64,000 bases of DNA from Apostichopus japonicus (GCF_037975245.1 NC_092568.1:30561001-30625000); one strand, 5' to 3'. Numbered from the stretch's first letter, positions 11,825 through 25,914 are shown. Program-made: numbers and translations. The notes: generated by a model from the sequence alone, not told the origin.

Positions 11825-12600
11825 ATTTCTGATACGAAATTGGAATATGAGATGAACACTTTCCCCTTCAAAGAACAAAATGAAAACAATATGTGGCCGT
11901 TTTCAGCTGCGTAATAAACTTCTGTTGTGAAGCGTTGACTTCTACGAGTGAGCGAAGGTGCACTTTTCCAGCTAATGAATTCTTGTTGACTATAGGCATG
12001 CGCGTACAGCGTGTTTCGCCACGGCACTATCTTATCGCTTGCTGCCCCGGTAATCAATGCGTGCAATTTATATATATATATATATGATTAGGTAACAATG
12101 ACTGAGCAGTCGTAGATATCACAATAGGTAACAATGTCGCCCTATCCAGCTAGATTTGGCAAATGATTAAATTCTATGAGGCTATGTGTAGTGGCAGTCC
12201 CGAGCCAGAGAAGAAGAAACATCACAATAATATATATATACTGCTGTATATTGTGTTTTTACTGCATGGGTTTGTTGTGCTATAGGTTGAGAGCGGATCA
12301 GTCGTTGGTTTCCGCGCCCAGGATCTTTGCACGGTGAATTTTCATAAAATGTATCTGTGCTTTTCGGACACGTGATACACATGACGATGATCACACAGTC
12401 ACAATCTCGATGCAAGAGGACTTGGGTTGAGTGTGTGTGTGTTTTTTTTTTAATTAACCGCACAACATTCAAAACAAGCAAAACAATGTAGAAAAATGCA
12501 TGAAGAATGGTAACAAGAACTAAGTGCAGGATGACACAGAAAAGTCTGAATAATTCCACTGTGGTCCATATAAACATGAAAATACTACAGTAACAATACA
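11825..12600. other. Intergenic, no gene recognised
   Basis: Contains short AT microsatellites near 12067-12085 and 12229-12240. Open frames on both strands carry no recognisable motif. Confidence 0.4.
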
Positions 12601-12619
12601 TCCAAATATGTCAAACAAA

Positions 12620-12960
12620 CATATATATAAAACATCAATCTAAAAGTACAAAACTAAAGAGCTCTCTTCCCGTTCAATTTAGTCGAAAAATATTATTTAA
12701 TTGTTGATTTAAAAATAGTTGGATCAACAGACTTCTGAAATTTGGCCGGTATTGAGTTCCATACAAAATACAACTAGTGTAACGAAATGTTTTCACGCCA
12801 TAATTTGTAGAATACCTGGGCACAAAAATAGATGAAAGACTCTAGATCTCGTATTATAACGATGATTAACAGGGAGAACAACAGATGTCAGGTATTTAGG
12901 AGACCACCCATTGAGAATCATGTACATGTGATTTAAAAGAAGAGTCCATGTAAAACTATC
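12620..12960 (-). mobile_element. LINE 3' end (reverse transcriptase C-terminus)
   Basis: On the minus strand, frames read MILNGWSPKYLTSVVLPVNH, then RYNTRSRVFHLF, then FRYTSCILWNSIPAKFQKSV. The NTRS motif followed by 'WNSLP' is the hallmark C-terminal block of CR1/L2/jockey-type LINE ORF2 proteins. The stretch is interrupted by frame changes and has no upstream RT domain here, so it is a decayed, 5'-truncated copy. Confidence 0.7.
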
Positions 12961-13246
12961 TTTTTAATATGTTACAGAGGAACATAATCTAAGCATTCCA
13001 GTGAAATTTGCATTCAATTCCTATGTACCGCTTTTGAGATATTGACAATTGAAGTTATCTGATATTCTACCAAAAGTGAACTTGAAGCAAATAGATGTGA
13101 TGTCATAATTGCACACGACACACAGCAGGTGTAATCAAAAACACAAAGAATCATGGACGGAGTTGGCCAACAACTTTTTGAATTAAAATCAAGTCATTGT
13201 CATGCAGTATTAAGTTGTAGCGAAACTTCGAAGGACGCTTTTGAGG

Positions 13247-13263
13247 GCGGGGGGGGGGGGGGG
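13247..13263. repeat. Poly-G run
   Basis: One of many G or C homopolymers of ten or more in this window. Confidence 0.9.
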
Positions 13264-14261
13264 TAGAGGGTGGATAATGGAGATGGGAAGAAGATCGTGT
13301 GGGTGAATGGAAATATCCAGTGACGTTCGTACGCTATACGTCTATAGTTCACACGAGTCCAGTGGGTAAGGAGAGGAGGAGACGGCATAGGGAAAGCACC
13401 AAGGAATTTGTTTATTTCGAACAGTTCCACGTCATTCCGTCCGACACCTGCGACCTGTAGTGCATTGCCATGCATATTGAAGATTGTACAGTGCAAATCA
13501 TTAGTAAATGTGTCCAGTTATTAGTAAATTTTCAAATCCACCCTCCCCCTCCCCCCCCCCCGGCCACCGCATACATCCATGGCACATATCATTAGCTTTC
13601 GAAAAGTCATCTGCTCATAGGAACGGGTTACTACTATAGATAAGAATAGGCTCCAAGATTATCATCTAGGCTTCGTAGTTTTACTGGCGACCTGTAGAGG
13701 TACACCGGTTTCTCTATGAATACAGTGACTGTTTACAGAAGGACCAACGATAACAATAGTAAATAAGTAAACAAAGATAGTTTACAAAATCCATTAACTT
13801 CTAACCTAATCCCATGAACACTAAGACGTTTCTGATACATGTGGGCCTGAGCAATGGTGTAACGGAGTACTAAATATCAGCACTTTTCGGTATAAGCTGT
13901 CACACTTGTTTAAACCGCGAGAAACACAGACTATCATATGTGTAGTTACTAATTAGTACGATGTGAAAGAAAAATGGGAAGTCCCAATCTCGCCGCCGCC
14001 CCCCCCCCCCCCACACACACACACAAAATTGAAGGATGTAGATAATGTATAACAATATTGAATCACTGACAAACTTCTCAGTGCTCACATCCATGCAATA
14101 GGGGTGGAGGAAGGGGGGTAGATTAACTACAGAAAATAACAACAAACAAAGTCAGTAAAAGACGGTCAGATATAACCTAAGAGGTAACATATTTAGATAT
14201 AGATTCAGGAATTTCAGCTCATAGACGTACTGAACAAGCGAAAAGGGGAAAGCGCCAGACT

Positions 14262-14385
14262 CCCTACCTCCCCTCCCCTCCCTTCCCTCCTACCCCTCCA
14301 CCTCTCCACCTCTCCCTCCCTCCCCTCCATCCCCTCCTTCCTCTCCTCACTCCCTCCCCTTCCCTCCTGTCCCTCCCCTCCCAAT
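14262..14385. repeat. CT-rich (CTCCC)n low-complexity tract
   Basis: Polypyrimidine sequence made of ctccc, tccct and acctct variants. Confidence 0.9.
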
Positions 14386-15800
14386 TTTGGAAGAACTATA
14401 TATTTTCTGCTACTTACCGGTATATTTCAACTACGGGAAGCAGTTCAGCTGGATCTTTTGCATTAGTAGAGAGAGTGCCAGATAATCAAATGAGAGAAAA
14501 ATCATTTTAAATGCCTCGTTATCATCCAACAAATATGCGATATTTGTTTCTCGTAATTAGAAAGACATAAAAAAATACAATTTTCACGTGAAAATTCAAA
14601 ATGTTTATGAAATACATCAATTTCAATAGTTACTGTTTAAAGTTTGTCGTAAAAAGTAATAATTTCAAATAGAAAGGTTAATTTAAATTCGATATTTCTC
14701 CAATGTTTCTCCTAGATCTCCAAATTTCGATATTATTACAAGTAGAAAATTTTTGAACGCTCCATCAATAGACCTGGCACAGCATAGCATCATCGGCGGA
14801 ACTAATGGTGTTTATTTTTTTGCTTCCTATATACGCAGCCTGTTGTAGCTTCTTGGTCAACCAGGAAACTATAAAAAGGACATCATATGAACATGTTAAG
14901 ATAAGCACATTCAGGGTCATAGGTCAGATTCAATAATAGTCATGCACACAGCGAAACACAAACTTTAGCATAACATAGCTTACATGAAATGTGATTACAA
15001 ACATCGTACCATTGTTGGTGAGAATGATATTATGTTCTTATGATGTTCCCGACACGCTCTTCCTTATTGGAAAACGTTTTTTTACAGCACGGATGCAGTG
15101 ACGAATATAAGGGAGGAGACTAGAAGAGGCGCCCCACTTTTGATCGTTCAAGTATTTTTTTTTTTAATGGGTGAAATATTGCGTTACATGAGATACCAAA
15201 TAAGATGTATGTTTGAGGGTTCTGAGCCCCCACCCACCGCCCCTTTCCATTATTCAATCTCACACAAAGATCCAACTCGGTGCATGGTATTAGCACAACC
15301 ATCAATTACGATATACCATGGAGGTAAAAACAGACCTCAATGGATATAACAAGTGTTATTAGGATGTCGTTGTTGTTTTTACTGAAGTAGGGAGAAAGAC
15401 CGAGACTACATCTTTACACTTACTGACTCAGAATCCAACCTATCTCTCAACCTGTTCATTCATGTGGAATTACATGGCTATGTACTGGTCATGTCTTTAC
15501 CGACATGTGTTTAACGGTATTGTCTCTATCGGCACATTGCTTAGTACCAACTCCTTAGGAAAAACTCTTTAAGTAGACAAGAACTCCTAACAATACCTAC
15601 AGCAGAATCTCAAACTTTAAACAGAAATTTGGAGGTTCTCTTTAAGCAATCAAGAATACAAAATAAATATGGGAATAGTTGAACAATTGGCCAGTTCTGA
15701 CTATCAAAATATCCACTAATTTCAGACATGAGCATTTATTTACAGTGTCAGTTCTGACCTCCCACGGACTATACCTCCACCAGTATGGCAAGCCGTTTTA
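14386..15800. other. Intergenic, no gene recognised
   Basis: AT-rich; short frames near 15098-15349 overlap on both strands and have no motif. Confidence 0.35.
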
Positions 15801-15814
15801 ATAATTACCTCCCA

Positions 15815-16085
15815 ATTCTACTTAAGTGTAATATATGTCGAATTCAATGCATCTTAATTAAGTAATATAGCATTCCACTTACGTAGAATACAAATGTTAT
15901 GTTTTAGAATTGTATTCCACTTAAGTGGAACATACATTCACATAAACTTATTGAATACTACTTTAGTGAAATTACATTTTCTAAAGTAAAATATATGGTC
16001 TCTTATACTTGATTGACATAGAATTCTACTAAGGTAAAACTGAGTTCTTCTTAAGTAGTATTGGATTCGACTTAAGCATAATACA
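15815..16085. repeat. Degenerate palindromic CACTTAAGTG repeat cluster
   Basis: Variants of the palindrome ATTCCACTTAAGTGGAAT recur every 30-40 bp, for example tccacttacgtagaata, ttccacttaagtggaaca and gattcgacttaagcataa. Confidence 0.6.
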
Positions 16086-17634
16086 GGCCATGACAATAAA
16101 TTAAATCAACATTTAACTTGTTGTGGATCACAGAAATATGCTACATTAAAAATTTGACGGAGGTATGCACGTCTGTGTAATACAAAACACGTTATCAAAC
16201 CGGTAGAGCAATATAGAACAATATTTGATTAGCGCACAGCTGAAAATTGCTTAGTCATTGTCCATGTAGCTATCACGAGGAATCTATAAACATATCTTTT
16301 GAACTATGTAGCACCACACTATAGTGGTTGCATCACACAGACCCATGCGTGCCAGCGTGATTTTTTGCCCTTTGAATTATCTGCATCCAGTTTTCTATGA
16401 AATTTTGCTTATTCATTGTACAGAGTTAGTTATCGTTCTATGTCACCCGCTTTGATCGGTTTTAATCATTTTTGTCATAGAACTAATAGAAGAAAAGTAT
16501 TTAATTAATCAAACATATTTTAGCAATCTCATTCTATGTGTCCTATGATAATTTTGATGTGGTCATAGGAATGACAGTGAGGAAATTACTTTATGACTCG
16601 AATAATTCACGTGATTGGAAATGTGTATATTATACAATTCCGTGCAACTGCATATGTTTCTATAGGCAGGATGTGTGAAGTAAGAGTCAAGTTATACAGA
16701 AGTCCATAGTAAATTATCATCAAAGCCGCGGTGCCTTAACCACTTTCTGTTTTCGTATATGAACTTTATAACCTTGTACCCCTCACCCTCCCCTCACCCT
16801 CCCCTCACCTTCCTCCACCTGCCCATCTCCATTCAGATCTAACTGCTAGAAAAAAAAACAGGTAGCAATAACGTCTTTAAAAAAATCTCCTACTTATAAA
16901 CAACATTTACCATTATAGCAGTTCCTTCACTGTTAAATACAAATCTTGGACCTTTGAATTGCTGTTTTTTCAAACATTTTGAATATGACTCAATGTGATA
17001 TTCATTGAAGTATGTGGCGTTACCCCAATATACTTATTAGACCTTAACTAATAAACAATGAATGTAGCATAATAGCATAATAGTAGCATAATAGAATGTA
17101 GCATAATATTGTACATATATAGTTTATATAGTTTTGTACTTCTGACTACTAGGTATGAAGTGCTTGGTGCAGATCTTGTTGTCGACGCCTATGACGTCAG
17201 TGCAACAACGGTTAAAGTGGCAGGTTGTTCTTTGACTGATAACTGTGTTCTGAATTAGAGAGGCTACTAAGGTCTCTATTCTGAATGGAAGGAAGGCGCC
17301 CTCTTAGTTTAGGCAAAGAAAATGAGCAATATTATAGCTGATCCGAGAATGATGAATGTAAGGAGAACTTTATATAATAATAATCATGTTTACGACGCTT
17401 AAGCGACCACAAATTTGGGAGAAACCCGCAAGGGCTTATGGATTAAAACTTACACGTCGGGTGGCTTCCAATTCAACATTTTTAACTGAAATTTGGAATA
17501 TTTACAGTAAGACAGTCATTTCAGATGGAAAAACCGTAGATTGTATTGGATGAAAAACCACCTTACTATGACCAGGCCTGGATGTGTCGTAATTTGAGTT
17601 TCTCTATCGCTGTTCCGGTTTTCAAGTTTATAGC

Positions 17635-17682
17635 TTATGAAATATTGTTGATTTCATTGATTTCATTGATTTCATTGATTCC
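17635..17682. repeat. (GATTTCATT)n short tandem repeat
   Basis: Four adjoining 9-bp units. Confidence 0.8.
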
Positions 17683-18004
17683 AGACCGTGGAGACCAGCC
17701 CTGGAACTGTTAGTTTTAATACATATAGGAGATTGGGCATGCAGCTGTGCAAGGTACTGCTAATAAGTAAATTCACCCCAATGTCCTGTCGTGTTTAAAG
17801 GTCATCTGTGGAGTAATTTTGCAATTAGGCCTATACTAGGCTTACTAGCCTTTGTTAAGGTATGTCGGCCTAGGTTTCTTTGCCAAATGCGCTGTGTCGA
17901 TCTTCACTATGATTCATCACGCAATGAGCGATTCTTTCCAGTGATTGTGCCAACCGTATGTAGAAAGGGGAGGAAATTATAACAGCCGTAGCATTTTCCT
18001 ATTT

Positions 18005-18090
18005 TTTGTATAATAATAATAAACAGTTCTTATTAAGCGCCCGTAACAGAAGTCTCAGGGCGCTTTACAAATAAAAAGGTCAAAAAATAC
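18005..18090. repeat. Interspersed repeat fragment with GCGCCC…GGGCGC ends
   Basis: The segment aagcgcccgtaac…cagggcgctttac looks like a piece of an interspersed element with inverted GCGC ends. Family not identified. Confidence 0.35.
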
Positions 18091-18429
18091 ATAAAGAATA
18101 CAAGTCAAACACACAGCAAAACAAGCATATGACCGAATGATAAAAAGTAAAATAGCACACAAAAGGCAATAACCATGGATAAAAAAGCACTAACATGTAT
18201 ATACAAGAAAAAAGTGTCCAATAAAAATTGTCTCACAATATGTACATAGACAATGAATTACTGAGTAAAGAGATGAGTTTTCAGTTTTGTATTAAAAGGA
18301 TATTGTATAGGGAGGCTGATTCGCGTCGCTGAGCAGACTAAGCAGAGTCTAGGCCTAAACTAGAACTTTTTTCTTTTCTTTCTTTTTCTTCTCTTCTTCT
18401 TAGTTCTTTTCTTAATTCTTTTTGTAAGT

Positions 18430-18545
18430 TATTTGTGTACTCTATGTACAGGGAGTGTACCACTAGATAAGCCCACAAGGGTTTTTTGATACACTTCCTT
18501 GCACATTCCATAACTCTCCGTATTCGCTACATTTTTTGTATATTT
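18430..18545 (+). mobile_element. Possible LINE 3'-tail fragment
   Basis: The segment taagcccacaagggttttttgatacacttcct resembles the one at 36258-36290 (taagcccaaaagggtttctt…cttcct). Both look like the non-coding 3' tail of a CR1-like LINE. No coding part is attached. Confidence 0.35.
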
Positions 18546-19904
18546 GTGGTGAAAAAAAACAAATAAAATAAACGAAATAAACTGTATTTGCCTGCAAATA
18601 CGCAGTATTGTAGTGCGCGTGGAGTGCTTCCAGTATAATGAAGAACTTTTCGGTTGTTCATGGTGTTTTTGTTTGGGAGGACAATACACAAGGGGTATAG
18701 TCATGTAGGTACCTACAAAGTGAGGGTGCTTGTCAGCGCCGTGAAAGGCTCAGAACATGAGAATTAGAAGAGAATAAGTTGCCTAACTCAGTAAGCCTCT
18801 GAAACTGCAGATGAAAAAAGACTATACCCTTTATTTGCTAAATATGCAGAGTTGCCTGTGTGCTACTCTCCCTATGTTAAGTTTTTTTTTTTATTTGACC
18901 CCCCAAACCCTCAAAATTCTATATAAAAGTTGTAATTCTGCTCTTATGATGACTTGGTCGTTAGATGGGTGCCTATAGAAGCTTTTCTAGCTGATAGAGA
19001 CTTAACAAATTTGTAGCCATTAATTTCACATCAAGGTAGAGATGGAAGAGATTGTCGACGTTAGGGAGTTAAAGCAACCGTCATAAAGAGGTTGGATGTT
19101 TAGAAGCAAGAACGTTTGTGATCTTGTTAAAGCCACACTCAGTAAATGTAAATATTGTACGTTAGTCATCCACGTATTTCCATACGGACTATTATCTGTT
19201 TCGAACATATAAATAGATTGTCAATAGCGTTCGACAATCCGTCCGACATTTTCTCTACGCAATCGCCATCCATTCACGGAACACGACAATGTGTTACGAT
19301 CAGTAATGCTCCTTTAAGTTTAAATTGATGATGACGTCAGTTCCTCAGGGTTGGTCTAAATGTTAATATTAATCCAAAAACTCACTCAAAACATGTTGTT
19401 TAAAGTTGATATATGCAACTGAGTATACCATAATTAGTTGACATCCAACACCAATTGTCCTTAACAAAGTTGAAATGCATTGTAAACATGTGATCTCTGT
19501 GTTTGTATTGGACTAATTCATGACATTAATGTATGCTGTATAAAGGTTCATTACTCGACAATTAAAAGTGTTACAACCTGGACTAATAACAGTATCTTCT
19601 AACGGCCGCGGTTTAACTTTGCCTTTTTCATTTCTGGGAATATAGTAATCTTGCTGCAGACCGATCGGTCCATTTTATCACGTGACCTAATCTAGTGTTT
19701 TGATTGGCTTGAAATAAGTACTTTCTTCACCTCGCGTTGATAAGTTCGTCTTGCTGCGAATCTCAAAAACGTATATAGGATCTCAACACGTAACAGTCAT
19801 CATTACTACATATATACAAATCGCAATACAATCAAGGACAACAACAAAACACATAAACTAAATGTTCTGCCTTTACTCGGTGTTTCTCAATTTCTCATTT
19901 TTCA

Positions 19905-20400
19905 ATTACTCAGATGGAATGAAGTCAACAATTAAACAGTTTGCAGAAAATTGTTTAATTGACGACATATGATAAGTTGTCAATATGACATTGTGCAGAA
20001 AATTGTTTAATTGCTCAGCTGGAATGAAGTCAACAATTAAACAGTTTGCAGAAAATTGTTTAATTGACGAGATTTGATTGGTTGCCAATTAAACATTGTG
20101 CAGAAAATTGTTTAATTGTTCAGCTGGAATGAAGTGAACAATTAAACATTTTGCAGAAAAATGTTGAATTGACGAGACTTGAATGGTTGCCAATTAAACA
20201 TTTTGCAGAAAATTGCTCAATTGCTCAGTTGGAATGAAGTGAACAATTTAATATTTTTTTTTTCAGAAAAATGTTCAATTGACGAGATATTATAAGTGGT
20301 CAATTCAACATTTTGCAGAAAATTGTTCAATTACCCAGTTGGAATGAACAATTGAATATTTTGCAGAAAAATGTTCAATTGCTCAGTTAAAGCAAACAGC
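19905..20400. repeat. Complex AT-rich minisatellite
   Basis: The modules gctcagctggaatgaagt, caattaaacattttgcag and aaaattgtttaattgac alternate with a composite period of roughly 105-110 bp. Confidence 0.85.
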
Positions 20401-22320
20401 AATCCAACATTTTTCTAAGTTTTGATAAGATATTACCTTGTTATCTAAACAATTTACTGAAAAATGTTGACATATTGGGGCAAAGTTTTCTTATGTTGAT
20501 GGCAATTTTAAGCTTCCGTACGTATGCGTTTCGGCAGGTGCAAAATGAACGATGACCAGCAATTTGCAAAGCCAGCGGTGCCTCGCATATTTCCTATTTG
20601 TGCCGAGCTAGTGTATTTGCGCTTGGCTAGTGTGATCGCAGCTAAAATGACGGAATGAATGGTCTTGTTCAAGGACCGTCCTCACATCTCGAACGTCCAG
20701 TTTTAGACGGGAAGATGTTTACCGAAATGACGAATCAAAGGCCGTGTAAACATAACTACTGGTCTGAACGAGGTAGTGAACAATAATTGCCCTCAATCCC
20801 TATTTTGTTATCCCACATATTGTCAGTCTCTGTTTGATTTCTATGGTGAGTACTTCGAATTCCTTCTCATCCACAAACTTTTATCTGGCCTTGTCCCGAC
20901 CTCGCTTTCAAAGATAATGATGCCTGATTACGTAATGATTCAGATTTTAACGGTTCTTATTTACACTGTAGGCAAGACACAGTACCGTATACGGTTTCCA
21001 GTGGGGAATGATTAGGTGTCTGATGTGAGTGGGACCATGTGGCGAGGGGGTTGATGCCGTACATCGAGCAACGATTTATAACAGCTTCCCTCCCCTAACC
21101 CCTTAAATCAAAATCGAGATGGGTCATTTCTGCAATGAGTGATTGAATAAAGTCCTGCTAAATATTCAGTTTTGAAAACGTGAAATAACACACATAGTCA
21201 CTAATCGGAGTGCATTTTCCTTTACAATCAGTGTTTTCTACTCGCACTCCCAAATATTGTTTGTTGTTTACTCGAAAAATAACACCTCTTCAATCATCCA
21301 TCATCGTGAAAAATGTTCTTAGGACATCCCTCTACAACTTCCAACCATCAAACCTTGGTACTAAATAATATGCAACGAAAATCGTTTTTTAAGCACATTT
21401 CGAGGCCCGCCCCGATGGACTAAAATGTGAAAGTCTAACATGCTTGCTTCATCAGTACTATACCTGATAGTTAAACGGAATTGAAAGACTTATGCAACGG
21501 ACGTCCCACACCCCCTTGCAATAAAGTTACAACTTATACAGGAGCTGCTATTTACCAGCTTTCTGATTTGTACCGAAAGATGTTCAGTTTCGAAGGAATT
21601 TGAAGGGGAAGGTCGTGCTCTGGTCAACTCGCAAATGTCTTGGACAATACTGTATGTTTGGCGAGGCTCTCCACTGTTTTTCTATAGGCATGCAGTCATT
21701 CTCTGTTATATATCTATGGTGAATAAAGCACCCACCTAAACAAGCTTGGCCTTGTTCTGACTTCGTTGTGAAAATTTAATGCATGTATAATTACCTTTGT
21801 GCACTGCAACGGTTACTTAGCTCACAGAAACTGCACAGTTTGCCAGGCAGAGCGGTTCTTTGTCAAAATCTGCGATGAAATGGAGGTAAGTAAATATCTG
21901 TTTTTATTTTCTTTGTTCAAACTGCGAAGCGACGAAATAATGCTATAGTAGTACTGTGACGTTCCGAAAATGAGAAATAAACCATATGGTTGTGCAGTGG
22001 CCTAATAGTAGACTAATACTCTTACACGCTCTTTGAAAGAACTAGTCAAAACTACCTTTTCCCGAATTTCCAGGAATTACCATGTTTAGTTAACTTGTTA
22101 CTATAGTATGCCAATATGATAATGCATTGCTTCTGTTCCTCCTTGCCGTTTCCTTGGACATTTACAGAAGAAGAGAGCCTAACAATATCACAACAAAAAT
22201 AAGAGTTTTATGAACGGAGCCATTCGGTTTATAATATTTACATAGATAAAATGAAAGCCATGTCTATACCTCAGTCTACATCATTAGTTTACAGCATAAG
22301 TTAAAGTAAATATATTTATA
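20401..22320. other. Intergenic, no gene recognised
   Basis: A frame at 20776-21015 contains HKLLSGLVPTSL, faintly like a LINE RT tail but too weak to call. A good donor follows ATGAAATGGAG at 21875-21885, but its phase does not fit either BHMT gene. Confidence 0.3.
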
Positions 22321-22370
22321 TCAGGCGCGTATCCAGGGGGGGGGCGTTGGGGCGCGCGCCCCCCGGGTAA
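22321..22370. mobile_element. Interspersed repeat end (GGCGCGTATCCAGG family)
   Basis: The sequence tcaggcgcgtatccaggg…gcgcgccccccgggt is the inverted counterpart of gcgccccccgggttagaaaa…ggatacgcccctg at 28817-28858. The two are ends of the same family in opposite orientation. Confidence 0.5.
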
Positions 22371-22500
22371 GAAAAAGAGGAGAGAATAAAAAGAGAAGAA
22401 AAAAGGGAAAAAGAGGGGGAAAAAAGAGGAGGAAGGAGAGGAAGGAAGGGAAAAGAAAAAAAGAAAGAGAGAAAAAGGAGAAAAGGAGGGAGTAGAAGAT
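22371..22500. repeat. Purine-rich (GGAAA)n tract
   Basis: GA-rich low-complexity sequence. It creates three long overlapping minus-strand frames that are not genes. Confidence 0.9.
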
Positions 22501-22677
22501 AAACGCCAAGACACCGGGAAGAGAAGAGGAACATTCATAATTAAAGCGCTGATCACTATTATATACACATGGTAGCCAGTGACGAATCGAGGATAACGGG
22601 GGGGGGGGGGTGCGTCTCACCCTACCCCTGCACCGACAACTCCATTTTTGACGTTTCCATTTTCATCTCTCACTAAT

Positions 22678-22706
22678 GTATATATATATATATATATATA
22701 TATACC
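22678..22706. repeat. (TA)n microsatellite
   Basis: Alternating TA dinucleotides. Confidence 0.9.
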
Positions 22707-23439
22707 ATCTATGGTCTATCATAACGCGTGTGTGTGTATGGACGCCTTAAACAGTTGTACAATTGTGCTATGAAACCAACTGCGGCTGGTCTCGGACTCG
22801 ACCGAGTCGTCGGGGAACATGACGCACCCATCACTTCTTGAGATTGTTCCCATCTGCATGAAAACGCGCGCCCACAACCCTACGCCCCATCCCTCTAATC
22901 GCTTCCCGATGAGTTACGAAACTTAATTAATGGCCTTCGCTCGTAGTACCAAGACCTTGACAAAATCCGGCAACACACCACTTCATCGATACCAAGTGAT
23001 CGGGTATATCGTCCCCGTTCTGGCGTAGTGACGAATGTTCAAAATGTGAGTTTTGAGAAAACGCGCTCTAAAGATTTTCATATTTTGACTTTAGTATAGC
23101 GTAACTAAAAGAGGATCTTTTTTACCGAAAGTTGTCAATATTTTAAATATGACAAATAGAACTTTGAGTTCTCATGTTTGTTGCTGAAATTTCTTACATA
23201 GTAGTAATTTTAGTGTAAACATTTTCGTCGTTATGTCATGTCATTTTCAGTTAATTTTAGACATTCGCCACACATTCGTCACTGTGCTAGAACTAAATTT
23301 TGAAGTTTCGTCCTGTCACAGACTTGTATTCGTCACTTTTGTGTGAAGTAGCCATAGGGTACACCATGAATGTTCACTGTCACATGGGGAGAGGAAGGGG
23401 GGGGGGGTTAGGTGGAATAACCTTACGATAGAAGAAAAT

Positions 23440-23900
23440 AATCGACGGGGTGGTACATTGGTCTTATTAATTTTAAAAAGAATGTCCACGGTTTACTTTA
23501 ATGTATAAAATAGACAAGGAATGGGTTATACGCAGGTATCAACATACGTGTTTTAGTATGTTTTTCTTGAGTGACATGGATGGAGTCGGATATGACGAGG
23601 GGAGGTGGTATATAGGGCAAGGAGAGCCGGCTGTTGAAATGGTGGTATATTGGTCTTATTAATTTAAAAAGAACGCCCACGTTTTGTTGCAATGTATAAA
23701 ATAGACAAGGAATTTGTATGGGTTATGGGCGGATGTAAGTGTTTTAGTATGTGTTTCTTGGGTGAAATGTAGGGTGTCGGATAGAGAGATGTTGAGGTAG
23801 GGAGGGCAAGGAGAGCCGGCTGCTGAAAGGGTTATATATTGGTCCTATTTATTTTAAAGAACCCCCACCATTTTCTATAATGTATAAAATAGACAATGTA
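23440..23900. repeat. Three tandem copies of a ~190-bp unit
   Basis: The motifs tggtacattggtcttatta, aatgtataaaatagacaagg and gcaaggagagccggctg recur, with starts near 23449, 23639 and 23829. Confidence 0.85.
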
Positions 23901-24132
23901 TATGATGAAATGTGAACACATGCAGTTGCAAAAGTAATAGTTCCAGTGGCGTAATCTGTTAAGTCGGAACTCTTATAAAGCACACAGACTACGGAAAATT
24001 GTGTGCAATTCTTCATTTTCAAGTTAGTGTATTACGTGAAATGTCTCTGACGATAGTTTCTAAGTATCCTTCAAACGCTTTGGGAAGCTATTCCACTATA
24101 CTATCCCCTTAAACGGAATGTGAAATTTTATT

Positions 24133-24415
24133 ACGCTCACAGGCACATTCATAATAACCAAACCAACAACTGTGTCATTGTTCAAGTGTTTCCAAGTTGT
24201 ACTATAGTATGTTGTTCCTTCTTTTTATTTCCTTCCAGTATACATATAAAAAAAATCTTACGCTCACAGGCACATTCATAATATCCAACCCAACCTCGTG
24301 TGAATCCTCAGATTTAAAGAAGGAAATAACTGTGCCATTGTTCAAGTGTTTCCAAGATGTACTGTAGTATGTTGTTCCTTCTTTTTATTTCCTTCCAGTA
24401 TACATATAAAAATTA
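24133..24415. repeat. Tandem duplication of ~125-150 bp
   Basis: Both copies contain acgctcacaggcacattcat, then ttgttcaagtgtttccaag, then gtatgttgttccttc and ttccttccagtatacatat. Copy 2 has an extra ~30 bp. Confidence 0.85.
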
Positions 24416-25914
24416 TAGAGAGGAGTCATATAACACCTCAACAAGAAGAATAACTCATATAAAAGTTTTTTTTTTTAAGATGATAGGATACCAAACAGTC
24501 CAAGAATAACTAATATAAAAAGGGAGAAAATGTCAAGATGATAGGATATCATATAAAATACATCTACTAATACAAAAGTTATTACATAAAACGATATAAC
24601 AAACAGACTATAACAAACATTCTAAGCGCTCGAATGGAACGTATAAAGCAGCACGGTAAATAAATGAGTTGCTGTAAACTTACGTTCGGTATTTTGTGTG
24701 GATTTCTTAGATTTCTGCTCGATTTGTGCAGGAGAGTTTTCAGTACAGTACGGTATACAAAGGGTTATTCTGATCACTGTAAATCTTATTAGCCATTCTT
24801 GTAAACTCAGGTCTTGCAGCAGCATTTACTTTTTCTAAAAGTATATTGTATTCTAAATTAATATAGATGATGTGTATTTAAGAAACTTCATTCTTCTTTT
24901 CTTTGCTTTTTTTTTGCATTATAAAATGGTACCAGACAGGCACTGTATAGATCACATGTGCCAAGGTAGAATAATAGTATTGAAAACATTTTCCTTAGCA
25001 TTTTGGTTAAAGAAAGACACAACGTAAGCCACTCTAGATACTATATAATATACTTTTTTAATACCTTAATGCTTTGCAAGAAAAGGTCAAACTGTCGTCA
25101 CTGTATACTCCCAGTACTCAGTTTTGGAGGTTCTAGCCACATCAGATCCCTCAATAATAATAATAATAATACGTTGCGACCTTGATAGAATGAGACCTTC
25201 ATGTTTTATGGTTTATTTTCATAAACAAATTTCCCTTATTTTTTTTTTGGGGGGGGGGGTGGAGTTACGCAATAAAGTCTTGCGGTCACATGTTGGAACT
25301 ATGTCATTTACAGAACACTGAAAATGTCATTGGTCAGTTTCAACAGAGCTCTTATGAATTGTACATGATACAGCAGTATCATCGGCATATTTTGTAACAG
25401 AAATGTGTGAGGTTGACCTAATTTCATCAGTATATATAGTAAATAATATAGCAGATAATGTACCCCCCCCTCCCACCCCAAGGCACACCAACCTTTATTT
25501 CCAATATTCCGATAACCCTTTATCCAACCTTACTTGTCTAGGCCATCCTTGAAGAAATTGTGTCAGCCAATGAATAAGCCATGTTTCTTTGATAAATCGT
25601 TAAAGATCCTTCATTAATTGAAGCATTTGGCAAGACAGTATTAAAGGTCGCTATACAGATTTTCTAGTAATTCGGTCTAAACGCCCCCCCCCCCCCCCTC
25701 CTCGTCCTTTGTAGCAAAGTAACTACTTAAGTATAAACTATGCTAGTACCTTCCAAAGTTTCATGTTAAAGTATGGGACCTTCAATTATGTAACTAGGTA
25801 TTACTTAGCTAGAAAAAGGTAGTTTTAAGTTAGGCTAGAGTAATGCTCGTGATGAGCAAAGCCGCCAACAGCTAAGAGAAACCGTACTTCTTTAGGGAGA
25901 TGTTACATTTGTAA

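Noticed and set aside
12182-12601. 139-codon minus frame
   Set aside because: Low-complexity hydrophobic sequence next to a LINE 3' tail, with no recognisable domain.
21875-21885. Possible first exon ATGAAATGGAG|GTAAGT
   Set aside because: Good donor, but the phase does not fit exon 2 of BHMT-B and nothing else nearby supports a gene.
22284-22620. Three overlapping Ser/Phe/Pro-rich minus frames
   Set aside because: Translation of a purine-rich low-complexity tract and an interspersed repeat end.
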